Assembly (NCBI GenBank): GCA_958496175.1
Contig: OY292278.1
Location: forward strand, 33,356,001-33,420,000
Source of the DNA: Sisyra terminalis
Lineage: Eukaryota; Arthropoda; Insecta; Neuroptera; Sisyridae
Length of the DNA: 64,000 bases
Direction: 5' to 3'
In this document: positions 13,701 to 25,290 of the stretch, piece by piece
Numbering within the stretch: position 1 is the first letter of the stretch
Layout: every line of letters begins with the position of its first letter
Position numbers and translations under genes: made by a program
The notes under the pieces: generated by a model
What the model was told of the DNA's origin: nothing
The model's database searches: none
Seen by the model: only the letters and a program-made list of their open reading frames with translations

Positions 13701-15066
13701 AGTAAATGCAGGCATTTTAATTGTTTCTGTTTATCACACATACACTTTCGAATATAATTGAATCGAAATGACTGAAAAAAAGAAAAAATCACAATCCGTT
13801 AGTTTAAATTTTAGACATTGATTATTATATTTGGTTTTTACCAACTCCTTTGTGTTTACAATTTTGATTTCCTGTCTTTGCCGACATATATACCAGTAGT
13901 TGGCTATTATTATATTGATTTAAAACATTTTATTTTAATTTTAACTCTGTAATAAATTCAAAAAAAAATAGTAAAAATTTAAGAGAATTTATTCGTTGTG
14001 AGGAAATGAAAAACCAATTGCCAAAATTTCAGAACTTTGTGGTTATTTTTGATTTAAAAGAGCATAATTAATTATCACGCGTAGTTGGCATTGCTCATAT
14101 TTTAGATATAAGAAAATTTAGAGCATTGTAGGGATTGTAGGTATGCGCAGTTGCATTTTGCTTAGTTAAATCTAAAATAGTGTACTGTTCAATGAACGTA
14201 GCATCCTTTATAAACTTCCGTATTAAATTTATTTATTCCCTCGCCTGGTGCGCCTAAGGGAGTATTACATCAAAAATTATAAGATACCCAACTAGAAATT
14301 ATTTTGGGATTGCCCAATGGATAAGCGAAGTTTTATTTGATTCCAATAAGACACGCATTATAAATAAATCTTAGTTAGACTCAATAATTATTAACATGGC
14401 AAATTCTATTTAAAAACGAAATAACTATCGTCAGTTTTTCCTGAATGGTTTTAGTGTTGAATTCAAAGTAAGAAAATCCACCGAATAGAAAAAAATGGAC
14501 AGTTTTTCAAGTTAGGAACCTTAGTCGGAAGCCTCAATGTGGAAATGGAAAATTGTTTTAAGTTTTTCCCCATTGGATACCAGGTGGAAAGGTCAAATAT
14601 ATAAGTGGAAATGATAGTTACTGAAATTGTTAAATAGAATTATTTTAAAATAAAGATTAAAAATTGAAATAAGTTTAAATTTTCTCAATTATTTTTGAAT
14701 AATTTCTTTCGTCTAAGGGATTTTTGTATTAAATCTTGGGTTGAAATTACTTTAATGAGATTTTTTGGAATTTCTTCATTAGCACATAATTAGAATTCTA
14801 CCATTAAAGCTCAACGGGTCCTTGTTTTACATACCAATTTGAAATCATTAGAAAGAATCTCATTTGAGATTCCAAAGAATCCATTTGAAGTGTTATAATT
14901 GGGTACTTAATGTAATTTTGCAGGACATGGCTTATAAACCGTATTTCTCGCCAAACTTCTCCCACGATGTTTCAAAGATTGACAAAACTTTTACCATTTT
15001 TACGTATAAAGCAGTATAAAAACAACGACATTCAGTAAAACTCTTTATAGTGTAAGAGCAAGCAAT
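10779..15066. other. AT-rich noncoding stretch
   Basis: About 4.3 kb without a recognisable gene, RNA gene or mobile element. Open frames at 11444-11653 and 13544-13792 (minus) have low-complexity Lys/Phe/Ile composition typical of chance frames in AT-rich DNA. A small GC-rich patch at 14239-14265 (CTCGCCTGGTGCGCCTAAGG) stands out but matches nothing I recognise. Confidence 0.5.
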
Positions 15067-15712
15067 GTTGTAAAAAAAAATTAAGAAAGCTGATTTTTGG
15101 ATAAAGCCATCCTATGGACCTTTCGGTCAGTCCAAGGGTAGTCTGGTTGTCGGTACAAGTTGCATTTATTTGTGGTCATCTTGATTATATAGCTAACACA
15201 ACAAATTTGAAAAATTAGTTGTAAGAAAGTCTTTTTTTTATTGATATTTAGTTGATTTTACAATCATAAATTTACATACGTATATTTACATAGCCTTCAT
15301 TGTTTTCCACACCCATATTTATCCATAGATTTAAAAAACAGTTTAAATGATATTGCAGAAAAGTATAATTAGAATATTTCAATCAAAATAGCGTATAACA
15401 AATTGATTTTTGAAATATTGAATAGACTTATTGAAATACTTTGGAATAAAATACATTTTTTCATTATAATGCATCTGGCATATTGTTAACAATATTGAAA
15501 ACGTCAGTCATTCATAAATTTATGTTTGTAAATTCAAATATATCAAAAAAAAATTCTATTGATCAATTAAAAATTATTTTTTTAACTGTAAAAATTAGAT
15601 CCATACAATTAAATGTAACTTGTACCAGCAGCCAGACTGTCCTTACGCTAACCGAAAGACCAATAGAGTAGCTGTATCAAAAAATCAGCTTTCTTAAATT
15701 TGTTTTTTCAAC
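15067..15712. mobile_element. Long-TIR nonautonomous element (about 650 bp)
   Basis: The two ends are inverted repeats of roughly 100 bases. The left arm (15067-15170) runs GTTG, A-rich, AAGAAAGCTGATTTTT, GACCTTTCGGTCAG, AGTCTGG, GGTACAAGTTGCATTT. The right arm, read on the minus strand from 15712, runs GTTG, A-rich, AAGAAAGCTGATTTTTTGA, GGTCTTTCGGTTAG, AGTCTGG, GGTACAAGTTACATTT. Identity is about 80 percent. The roughly 430-base centre is AT-rich and carries only a chance 62-codon frame. It has the architecture of a MITE or foldback element. I could not identify a target-site duplication, so the superfamily is open. Confidence 0.65.
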
Positions 15713-16319
15713 TTCGCTAGGTATTGGGCCATTAATGAAACTAATGGTTATAAAAATCAAAAATTCTTTTAAGTAAGCATCAAAATATATTTGAAAAACG
15801 TATCTAGGTATTGAAGCAAATGTTTTTTTTTGATTTAATAAACACCTTTTGAAAAATAGTACGTAGTTTTAAATATTCTCCCACGAATCTTAAATTTTTA
15901 TACACCAAACTAGTATTTTTGAGGTGCTGATTTTATATTATGTGTACACGATGGTATAAAGCAAATACAATTACTTTTGAGATTTGCCATTTTTGGAAAA
16001 GTTATTAATATATTGATCATAATAACAGTTTTTTTGAAATGAAAACGTGAATCATTGTATCAACTACGTGAAATAGTGATTTAGTATTAACAAAATGACG
16101 TCACGCAGTTACTTGGGAATTATCGGCATTTTTTTAGTGTTACGGTTCCTGGTCAAATTATAAGACCCACTTTAGATTTTTTACAATTATATGTATTCTA
16201 CTAAATTAAATTTGATGCTTTTAAATTTTTACATTATTTAAAGTAGTAAAGAGTTTTAGGAAATATAATTTCTAAATACCATAAGTGTATTGTCTTGATT
16301 ATTATCCCAAATACCCTAC

Positions 16320-16520
16320 CCTAGGGTAAAAGCCCTGATTTGAACCCCATTGAAAATATGTGGGATTTGATGGGAACAAAAGTGGCTAAATAAGTGATCA
16401 CATCAGAAAAATAGCTCTTAGAAAAAATATTTATAAATAGAATCACCATTCACAAATGCAGTGGACATTATTGCCCTACAAATACAGCACGTTGCGAATG
16501 ATTGAAGCTTTAATAGCATT
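16320..16520 (+). pseudogene. Tc1/mariner transposase C-terminal relic
   Basis: Plus-strand translation from about 16332 reads SPDLNPIENMWDLMGTKVAK then a stop. SPDLNPIEN-(L/M)-W is the diagnostic motif of Tc1-like DDE transposases, the Glu of PIEN being the third catalytic residue. Further words in the same region (TSEK*LLEKIF, TARCE) fit the degenerate C-terminal tail, with stops between them. The first two catalytic aspartates and the DNA-binding domain were not recognisable upstream. This is a dead fragment. Confidence 0.75.
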
Positions 16521-18412
16521 AAAAGAGCTTTCAATTAAATATTAAACAATTAAGTTCACCATAATTAACAAGATACTAAATTTAAAATGATCCTTAAAAG
16601 TTATTTTTCAGTAAATATGTTTTAATTAATATTTACAGGAAAGTCTCATCGAATCGAAAATTTAAACACAAAATCTATTAGTTCATATTTTGTACAAAAT
16701 CTATGGTGCGTCTATTTATATGCCCAGGGACTGAAGAAAATCAAGAAAATTATTGTTAACTTGGTTTCACTTTTGAATTACTACAAGAAAACGAAAACAA
16801 AAAGCAATTTTGTCATGAAACTTGTACGCGATCTTTCGATTTATGACATAAAAAAAATTGTTCAAAAACCCAGTTACAAAAAAGCAAAAATTTAGAAATC
16901 GAAATCAATCATTCGCCTAAAGACAAATGATTCCTAAAAAGGAAAAAGACAGATTCGTGAAAAGCGGCCATTCCCGTAATCGTTAACCATAAAGATTATT
17001 TTATCAGTAGTCTGAAAAATTTCCCGATTGTTTCACCATTCAACGTCCCGACACGAAGCGTGACAAATGGGGAGATAAAAAGACAGATGGATTCAAGTAA
17101 GTAAACCGGTAGTTAAATCATCAAAGACTTATCACTCTTCAGCATTACTCAGGCGCTAAAAAAGTCACACTTAAGGTCGTATCGCCCCCCTAACCTCCAC
17201 TAATGGAAAACGAGGAGCGTCTAGAAATGGATGGGCTCGAAAATCGCAAACTTTCGAGAACCAATCATTCTCGCTTTGATTTAACAAAACTTTCCTGCCA
17301 CACTTATAAATTTCTTAAAGTCAATTAACCGATAGCACCTAATTAAAATCAACATTTTCCAGAGGAAACATTCCACGATCAAATTTCAATAGACCTTTCA
17401 AGTTCAAAGCAAAATTCAAAGTTATCGAATAATTAGATTTGGTTTCCTTGAAGTCTTTATAAATAGTTTCAAATATTTCAAATAATTTATTGATTGTTTT
17501 TTTTTCATGAAGATAAGACGAAAGATTTGCTTGTTAGGTATTGATCTGAAATTTCCAGACAAATACTTCGTGTTAAAGAAGATTATCTATTTCCAACGAA
17601 TAAGTTATCTTGTTAATTCGATACCAAGGAGGTCGAAGGATTTATTTGATTGATGAACGGTTCTATGGCGTTGGCATTGTCTATAATTATAATTATACGA
17701 AGTTATCTTATTAATTATAATAGATATTAATAGATGATCCAGTTTTTCTAGTGGAAACTCAATCTCTTGAGCCTCATTTTGTACACACATATATCAGTTT
17801 AATTAATTGAATTATTCCCAGAAGAATCGAAACAAAATTTTATGTTTCTTTAATTTTACTCAATAAAATCAACACAATTGAATCGTGAAACATTGAAATC
17901 AATAAAATTTAATAAGAATCGTGTCCATACATAAAATATACTCATAAATCTCATAACATTCAGGCCGATTTTGAAAATAAATTGTGTGACATGACATACG
18001 ACCTTTGTGAAAAGAGGCGTCATTTTGACTCGGTTTTCTGATCGTCGTTGAATATACTTTCTATCTTGCATACTTTTGGGATGACACTTCTGTCAAAAAG
18101 ACAGAAAAGCGATCCCATTTCAAACGACGATCGACATTATCGTGAGTGGTCTGGTTAAAAACTTAAATTAACATTCTTGTTAGCGACATTATCATTTATG
18201 AACATAGCATCATATTACCTCATAGAACTATTTGTATATGTTTATAATAATCAATGCATGTACATTGTACATACATACAAAATGAGGCATTCACATATGA
18301 TGGAAATATGAAAATTGTCAACAAATCCTGTCAAAACACCCTTCAACATCGAACATATGGTATGGATCTTGTTAATGCTAATTATTACTTTCTTCAAAAA
18401 TGTGTTTATTAA
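16521..18412. other. Noncoding stretch with a GC-richer patch
   Basis: No convincing gene. A less AT-rich, CpG-containing patch at about 16950-17290 (ACGTCCCGACACGAAGCGTG and neighbouring words, plus a donor-like CAAGTAAGTAAA at 17094) could be a conserved noncoding element or a noncoding exon. No open frame supports coding. A nested hairpin lies at 18040-18132. Confidence 0.4.
18040..18132. other. Nested stem-loop of about 93 nt
   Basis: Three inverted-repeat pairs are nested in order: outer GATCGTCGTT (18040) with AACGACGATC (18123); middle GGGAT (18078) with ATCCC (18112); inner TTCTGTC (18088) with GACAGAA (18100) around an A-rich five-base loop. The arrangement predicts one long imperfect hairpin. 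It may be a structured RNA, a pre-miRNA-like hairpin or a small decayed MITE. I recognise no known miRNA sequence in it. Confidence 0.45.
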
Positions 18413-19172
18413 GGGTGCACCTACATTAGATCCGTACTTCTCCCGATCCGACGTTGTCCGACCATCGGTGTCCGATAACGTCAGACATGAATGCCTACAA
18501 TGATCCCGACGTGACTCGTTTAACTGCATACTGTCGAACCGTTCTACTACAGTCTGTAGTAGCAGCTATTGCAGTAAACACGTGATAGCGAAATGAGTGA
18601 TTCTGATGATGATTTTTTGTACTGGTTTTTGCTGGAAAATAACATCCTCCTAAAGAGACGTAGAACAAAGACATGGGTCCATGAATTCAATTTAGATCGA
18701 TCTAAAGGAGAATTTTTTACAACTTGCGTACCTATGCGGCATTACCCGGTTAAGTTCAGGTAATATCATCGTATGAGTATGGAAACATTTGACTATATTC
18801 TTGGAGGAATAAGAAACGACATAACTGGCCAATCAAACTTCAGGGTATGTGTAAGCCCAGAAGAAAAACTCACCATCACAATACGGTAAATAAACCTTCA
18901 GTACTCATAATAGATATAAAATTTTATAAAATTGTAAATATAAAATTGTAATAACTATGCGTCGGAATAGAAACGTCGGACTGGAAACAAACATGATTGT
19001 TCGGCCGTCAAATCGGATAGTGTCGGGAGTCGTCAAGAATCGAGAATTCGGGAGCTTCGTTTCAATTGTAGGCACTAGCATTAACATCAACATGTTTGTT
19101 TTTCTTCCGACGTCGTCCGACTATCGGACAACGTCGGATCGGGAGAAATACGGATCTAATGTAGGTGCACCC
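18413..19172. mobile_element. PIF/Harbinger element, internally deleted, 760 bp
   Basis: The ends are 49-base terminal inverted repeats differing at one position, starting GGGTGCACCTACATTAGATC at both ends. They are flanked by the 3 bp target-site duplication TAA (18410-18412 and 19173-19175). A TWA-type target and the transposase fragment inside are both diagnostic of PIF/Harbinger. The element holds only the first part of a transposase gene (18593-18889) and no DDE catalytic core, so it is nonautonomous. The near-identical ends suggest fairly recent insertion. Additional GTCCGA and TCGGAC words just inside the ends form subterminal repeats. Confidence 0.9.
18593..18889 (+). pseudogene. Truncated PIF/Harbinger transposase N-terminus
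   Basis: From the ATG at 18593 the frame reads MSDSDDDFLYWFLLEN, then a basic run (KRRRTKTWVHEFN), then GEFFTTCVPMRHYPVKFR and an in-frame stop at 18761-18763. The same frame continues YHRMSMETFDYILGGI and ends VSPEEKLTITIR, stop at 18887. This matches the start of HARBI1-like nucleases: the WVH segment, the '(F/Y)-R-M-S-x-E-T-F-D' block and 'S-P-E-E-(K/R)-L-x-I-T-(L/I)-R'. The family's DDE domain should follow but is entirely deleted. The premature stop plus the truncation make it nonfunctional. Confidence 0.85.
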
Positions 19173-19667
19173 TAATTGGTAATTACTCACCTACTGCTCA
19201 AAAAAAAGTTTAATTGGAAAATTAAAAAAAAAAAATCCGTTTTATTTGTAGTCTATACTAGGAATATTACGAAACATCGATACAAAAACGTTCAAATTCT
19301 AATTGATTTTATATCTCCAATTTCGACTTTGACTCCAAAAATTTAGTAATTCGAGGTTAATAGGAAGTTAAGTTATCAAATTTTGTTAATAAAAAACAAT
19401 TGGCTAGTTTCAGAATCACCCAAATAGATTACAAAATTTATAATAAATTATAATTTTATAGTTTCATGTTCCATTTATATGTGTTTCATTATTTATAATA
19501 AACTGATCAATGGGGCAGATTTCTTAATTTTGACTCTGTGGTCTTACAAAAATATGTACCTATACTTTCCCAATAAAGAAGATGGAAACGTATAATGGCT
19601 GCCAAACAAACAAGGGATTGACAGTAAATCGGCACAATAAGGCAAACAATCATCCTCAAACGACCAA

Positions 19668-19790
19668 ATAGTAGCCGAGTGATTTGGGTGATCGCTCTAA
19701 AACTAGTAGGTTTCTCAATTACGAATTTTTACTAACTCTTGATCCTTGTCGCTAAAGACTTTGGAAAAATTAAAAAAATCAATATCAAAC
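19668..19790 (+). mobile_element. tRNA-derived SINE, copy 2 (degenerate)
   Basis: GTAGCCGAGTGATTTGGGTG, ACTAGTAGGTTT and the body word TCGCTAAAGACTTTGG occur in the same order as in the copy at 24.5 kb. The B box and adjacent bases are lost, and the tail is an A-rich run. It is an old or internally deleted member of the family. Confidence 0.6.
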
Positions 19791-22032
19791 GAAACATTTT
19801 GTTTAGGGCAGACAGAGAAATCAGGGAATGCATTAAAGTAGTGGAGTAAGTTTCACACATTCCCGGTAATCTGGTTGAATTTCATCATTTTCCGATGTTT
19901 TTCACTAACTAATTAGTAACGTTTCATCCTTAGATGATATTTTGGAATACAACTAAGTACTAGATAGGATAAGAATCAAAAACCTAAAACTCTAAACCAT
20001 TATTATGAGCATCTCAAAACTTAACCAGATTAAGTAAGAGGATATCCCTGTCTTTCTAGCTACATACTCCAAATGTAAACCAATTTTCACATACTTTATA
20101 CGTACATAAAGGGCCGGCGTTTTTTCTTCCAGGTAGTGATTAATTTATCTTCTAGATAATATGTTATCCGAAGGAAAGGGAAAACAAGCGTATTTTCAAT
20201 TAAGAATAGTGATTTGTAAAGGACAAATGTATATGATTATTTTTACATATAAATTCAAATCTATTAAATAGATATCTTAAGGACTCCAATCCTCAGTTCC
20301 AAAAATCCACCTCTGTAACATCCGTAGCCCATACCAATACAGTTTTGGCTCATTTATAGAATGCTGGCTTTATTATTTTTCAATCTTCTTACTTTATTTC
20401 AACTTTTCTTCTTCGCTTATGTTAAGTTTTGTAAAATGGTAATTCCTAGAATAAATTTATTCAATACTTTAAACAAAGTTATATATGTACGTTTGAATAT
20501 AAAAGGGTTCTAATTTTTTAATAATTTACTGCCCTGATTTCAAAAATTATTTTACTGGTTGAATACTGTATTATTTACAGGAGTCAAAGACAATATTTTT
20601 TACTATAATTAAAAGTGAACATTATAAATTTATACATTTTTACTGATTGAAATAATTTTGGGGTTGTGATATTATAAAAAGTTGTGCATTTTCCACTCGA
20701 TAAATCTTTAGTCACATTTTGAATTCTAGGTGGGCGAAGTTGTGAGAACAAAAATGGTAAAACTAAGCCATTTTGCTTGTTAAATATAATTTTTTAATTT
20801 GGGTTATTATTTCTTTGTATATTATTTGTTTCTGATTATTTTTTTTGTTAGCAATAAATTTTTCACGGTACTCACTTAAAAACGAAAAAATATTCGTTAG
20901 AGATGTGGCATAGGTTAACTAGTTTAATTTATTTTTCTTAATATTCATCGTTGGCTTATGCAGCTTTGTAATAAATTGTGCTTTCTTAAATAATATATTA
21001 ATAATATAAATTTGGGATCAATTTCAATTGTTTCTACTCACAATATGGTTTTGATAAAAATAATTAAGTCAAACGAGTTAACTTTATATTATTTACCAAT
21101 TTTAAAGATAATTTGTTCTGAACCAAAAATTTGCTAACGGTTCTTGTATATTATTCATGGGAATTTGAAATTAAATAACGATTCTTGGGAAGGGTAATTA
21201 TTAATAGTTTCAAATGCAAAAAATTTAAATTGGTAAAAATAGTGTTTTCTGGTTAAAAAATCGGTGGGGGAGAACATTTATGAAACTTAAGCCCAGCCCT
21301 CTTTTCTTATGTATTTACAGGTGCTTAATTAAAAATAATTTAAAAAAAAATAGTTGGAAAAAACAGCAGCAATATTTCAACAGCAGAAGAAATTGGACAA
21401 TTTTGGCACTAAATTAGGGTCGTCTTTTTAATTGTTTCACAAGTTCATTAAAATTTAAAATAAGTTATTTAACCTTTTTGTTCAAGATCGACCCTTTTCC
21501 GTGCTTATTTAAAATTTTGTTTGTTTTGCTAAGAGAGATAAGCCGATGCCTGCAAACAAACTTCTGATTGATTTATAAAGGACGTATCTAATCTTCTGTA
21601 GCAATAAGCTTGAAAGCTGAATGATTTACATCTTTTACTTACTAAACCTTGGACTTCGTTTGTATGGCAGAGTAATATGTCGACAGTATTTTTTGTTTAG
21701 ATTTATCACCTGTCATGAAAGATATGAGCTATTACATTTTTTCACTCAAAAATTCTCAAATATCAAATAACAATTTTACCCCTTTAAAACCTTTATCGCA
21801 ATAAATGTTAACTTTATTAAGTAAATTTATATTTCATTGTTAGTTTATAATTATCTTTTTGAATCCTTCATGGTTTTGTAAGTCTGGATTTCTTTTCATT
21901 CCTTAGTGATATATGTTATTGATATAGTACAATAGTTGTACATATATGTCCCAAACAAAATGCTGTACCTACCTAATCACAAAATTTCATTGAAATTAAT
22001 TAAAAAATTATTTAATTAAACTAAGTTTAATC
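19791..22032. other. AT-rich noncoding stretch
   Basis: I see no gene, RNA gene or defined repeat on either strand in this 2.2 kb. Confidence 0.55.
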
Positions 22033-22439
22033 CAGGGATATCGCGGCCCAAAGGTTGCATGTGACTTGAGATGAATATTTGCGGCCCAATCAATATATCC
22101 AACGCAAAGTAAAAATAAAATAGAAGTGTGTATTAGAAACGAAATCAGGATATAAAATTATAATATAATTTATATATAAACAATACTTAACCGCCTTATA
22201 AACGCTTATGATAGGTCAATTTTGAAAGTAATCGCAACAAATAAAATTTCTCCCGAAATAGAAAAGATGGTAGCAGAGAAGAGTTGTTTAGTATCAGGAC
22301 GTAAACAATAAAGTTTGTTACAATGTACTCTTCGAAACAAAAATATTTCGTTCTATGAACATTGATTTTTTTTTGTGATCCACCGAAAGTAAAGCATTAT
22401 TAATTTGGCCTATGTGAGCTTTTGAGTTTGACACCCCTG
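22033..22439. mobile_element. hAT-type MITE, 407 bp
   Basis: The left end CAGGGATATC and the right end, read inverted, CAGGGGTGTC match at 8 of 10 positions and have the CAGGG start common among hAT elements; CAGGGGTGTCAAACTC is a familiar hAT end in animals. The flanking octamers GTTTAATC (22025-22032) and ATTTAATC (22440-22447) match at 7 of 8 positions, the 8 bp target-site duplication expected for hAT. The AT-rich interior has no reading frame, so it is nonautonomous. Confidence 0.75.
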
Positions 22440-23738
22440 ATTTAATCAAATTTCTGGAGTTTAGGGTTAATTTTCAAAAAAGGGTTGCTTTTTGAATTTA
22501 TTAACCCCTTGCAGTTTATAAACTAAGCATCCAATGTATCGGGTATTTTTCTATTTCTATTTTTCTTTTTCCAAAATATCCACCTCTTTAGAACCACCAG
22601 TTTTGTTTGGCTTGTTACTGGAAATATTTTGAAAGTAAGTATGGTCATTTAACCAAAATTTTGAACGATTTTATACAACTTTCCTCAAATACTAAAGCCC
22701 AAATGTTTCTATTTTTGAACACGTTTAATCCAAAACTATATGGAAATCAATTTTATTTTAAATGACAAACCAAAAAACCTTCACAATAGCTAATTAAACA
22801 ATAAATATACTCTGCACAATTTAAAAAGTGCAAACAATCCGGAAATTTTCCCTATTGCTGAATAAATGAAATTTATAATATTATAAAGGGCTTTAAATGT
22901 CGTTCATCAAGTTTTTATGTAGACGTGCTTGTCTTAAGACCCCATCACTTTCCTACAAAATATATCAAACAAAAAGATTAGTTTGAATTATTTTTAGAAA
23001 CTCTCCCATCGTAATTTAAAAATCCAATGACTTAATACATTGGACGAGCTGTCGTTTTTCTATATATTTAAACCATTTAATTCCATTTTCTCGAAATAAG
23101 TCGTCGTATTAGACAACCGTAAAATTATTTTTGAAAATTTGATATAATTACTTTTCCAGCTGTTTGAAACGTTCTAATGGAAATTGATTTTGCGCCTGAT
23201 ATTTTATATTGTAGTATTCACCGTTTTAATGAATGAATGTGTGTTTGAAATTGTTAGGCGATTAATTTAAAAACAATTCACAGCTCGTTCATATCTGATT
23301 AATCATTATTCGCTATTGTTATCTAAAAAATTATTGAGTGGACACTTCCGAAAATGTCAAAATGATTGAATGATATACTCGCTGTGATTGATGCGTGTGA
23401 TTAAGATGTTGTTATTCCGAATGAAATGCCCAGATTTCGTTACGAATGGCGTTATTAAGCAATTTAAAAATAATTTATCTTCATAATTTTTTTTGGCTTG
23501 AAATTTTCATGATGCATTCACACGTTTATAACACGTAAAGATCATTTGGTTTCCAGTAAAGACAATATAATTATTGATCTTTGTTCAGTGTTATATGGGT
23601 TATTATTTATAAGATGACAGTAGGTAAATATTTAGGTAACTTTTCCTTATAAGCAATACTCAATATGATAGCCAAGCTCTTTGTCAACATTGATATTTTG
23701 TAATTCTAATCAAGTGATGTGTATTTTTTTAAAATTTA
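22440..23738. other. AT-rich noncoding stretch
   Basis: No gene or defined repeat recognised. Confidence 0.55.
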
Positions 23739-25290
23739 CTAGCTGATCCCTGCAACTTCGTCTGCGTAACGTAGATGTATATTATATTTTCTTTTATGAT
23801 TTGTTATTTGTAGTGGTATATGAAAATTTTTATTTTTCTTATTTCTTTTACGACAAACATAATCATACTTAAAAACACTATTTTGTCGACTTTAAAAAGA
23901 CACATTTAATAAACTGTTGGTTAGAATAAAATAATTGTATGTAATGATCAATTCATTTTCAAAAAATGTTTATAAATATCTATAAAGACTATGGACTATT
24001 GCGTATACCTAGGGTAGGGATACCTACCGTGAACAAAATAATCCATAAATCAATCAGCATCTATATATAAATAAAAAATATCGTCAAGTTCAATAAATTC
24101 GGTCTTAGTTATGACTTAAAACAGTAAAAAGTTATCAAAACACTCGCGTCAAAATATCAGAAGTTAAGGGTCTAGATTTTTGAATATTAGTAGGAATCCC
24201 ATCTCACTGTTTCGATTCCCGAATGAACCTTTTTCCCAAAACTATTACAGTAAGAGAAGGCTTCACATACGTAAAACTGAAGAATGAAAAACTTTTTCTA
24301 CATTGTTTTATTATTGGGAAGGTTTTCCAAAAAAGTTTCCCGAAACATTTTTTATTCTAACTCTTAATTAATAGTTTAAATAAAGCATAATTATAGAAAG
24401 CTAATTATAATTAACATCGGTAAGCATTTTAAGTGTAAAAATTATCTTCTTTTGAAAATTAATGATTTTATGCCCAATCAATATTAATATTTATCAGCCT
24501 ACTGGTAGCCGAGTGGTCTAGGTGACTGCCCCAAAACTAGTAGGTAGTGGGTTCGATCCTCGTATCGTGCAAATTTTCAATATTTCTCGATAACGGATTT
24601 AATTAACCCTAGAGTCGCTAAAAAAAGTAGTTATAAAGCGACCGTAAAAAACAATTAAAAAAAAATAATTAATATTTCATATCTTAATGATGCCGTGGTA
24701 ATATAACATCTTCGCTCTGATTATTAAAAGTTTGAGTTCAATTTTCACATATTCGTACTTTATTTTTCTTTAAAATTGTGATTTATTGAACCCAAATGGC
24801 TTCTCACGAAGAAAAAAGTTAAGAAAATTTTTATATAAATAATACTTAGAGATTAAAAATTAAAAGAATAGATGTATTATTGGCTTACATCGGCATAACA
24901 TAACGGAAACGTAGAGATATTTGAGGATCGGTCATTGAATACACAAAACCCTAGAGGATCCGGCAGAAGTTACCCTGCCCTAAGGTTGGCTTTTTGTCTG
25001 ACCTGACAATTGGTATAAAAGAATCATTTATAATGATATGTTAAAATAAAAAAGTGCAATTAATTTTTTTTTAAAAATATTCCAATGATACATCAAACAA
25101 CTATATAGATTAGCATTTTTTCTTTCCTCAGTCTTACGTTGTTGATGCAATCTCTTATTATTTTTATGTAACCATGTCTATCCTTTAGTTAGTGATATAT
25201 CTTAAAATACGAGTGTTATATCAAATTTCATATAAATCGATTTATTTGTTTTTGAGTTAAAATAGTATGGGAGAAATCTAGTATGCAAGA
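23739..25290 (+). repeat. Diffuse old interspersed element interrupted by a SINE
   Basis: The left part starts ACTAGCTGATCCCTGCAACT, close to the 'AGCTGACCCGGCGAACTTCGT' type of end seen in interspersed repeats of many arthropods. The right part (about 25190-25275) contains TATCAAATTTCATATAAATC and TTTGTTTTTGAGTTA, resembling the other end of that same repeat class ('ATCAAATTTCATNAAAATCGGTNNAGTAGTTTTTGAGT'). Between them lie AT-rich DNA and the SINE at 24500. I infer one decayed element of about 1.5 kb, but the linkage and the superfamily are not established. Confidence 0.35.
24500..24665 (+). mobile_element. tRNA-derived SINE, copy 3 (best preserved head)
   Basis: Starts TACTGGTAGCCGAGTGGTCT. 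The A box is at 24506-24516 and the B box GGTTCGATCC at 24550-24559, about 34 bases apart as in a polymerase III type 2 promoter. The tRNA-unrelated body carries TTAACCCTAGAGTCGCTAAA and ends ATAAAGCGACCGTAAAAAAC followed by an A-rich tail. The decamer ATTAATATTT occurs at 24483-24492 and again at 24668-24677, a possible target-site duplication, although seven bases separate the left copy from the presumed start. Confidence 0.85.

Noticed and set aside
18251..19175. Four 62-92 codon frames on both strands
   Set aside because: They lie largely in the TIRs and flanks of the Harbinger element and mirror each other because the ends are inverted repeats. The real coding relic is 18593-18889.
24500..24575. 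A tRNA-Ser/Leu gene
   Set aside because: The A and B boxes are tRNA-like, but no cloverleaf with an acceptor stem closes, and the same sequence is repeated with a common unrelated body and A-rich tail. It is a SINE.
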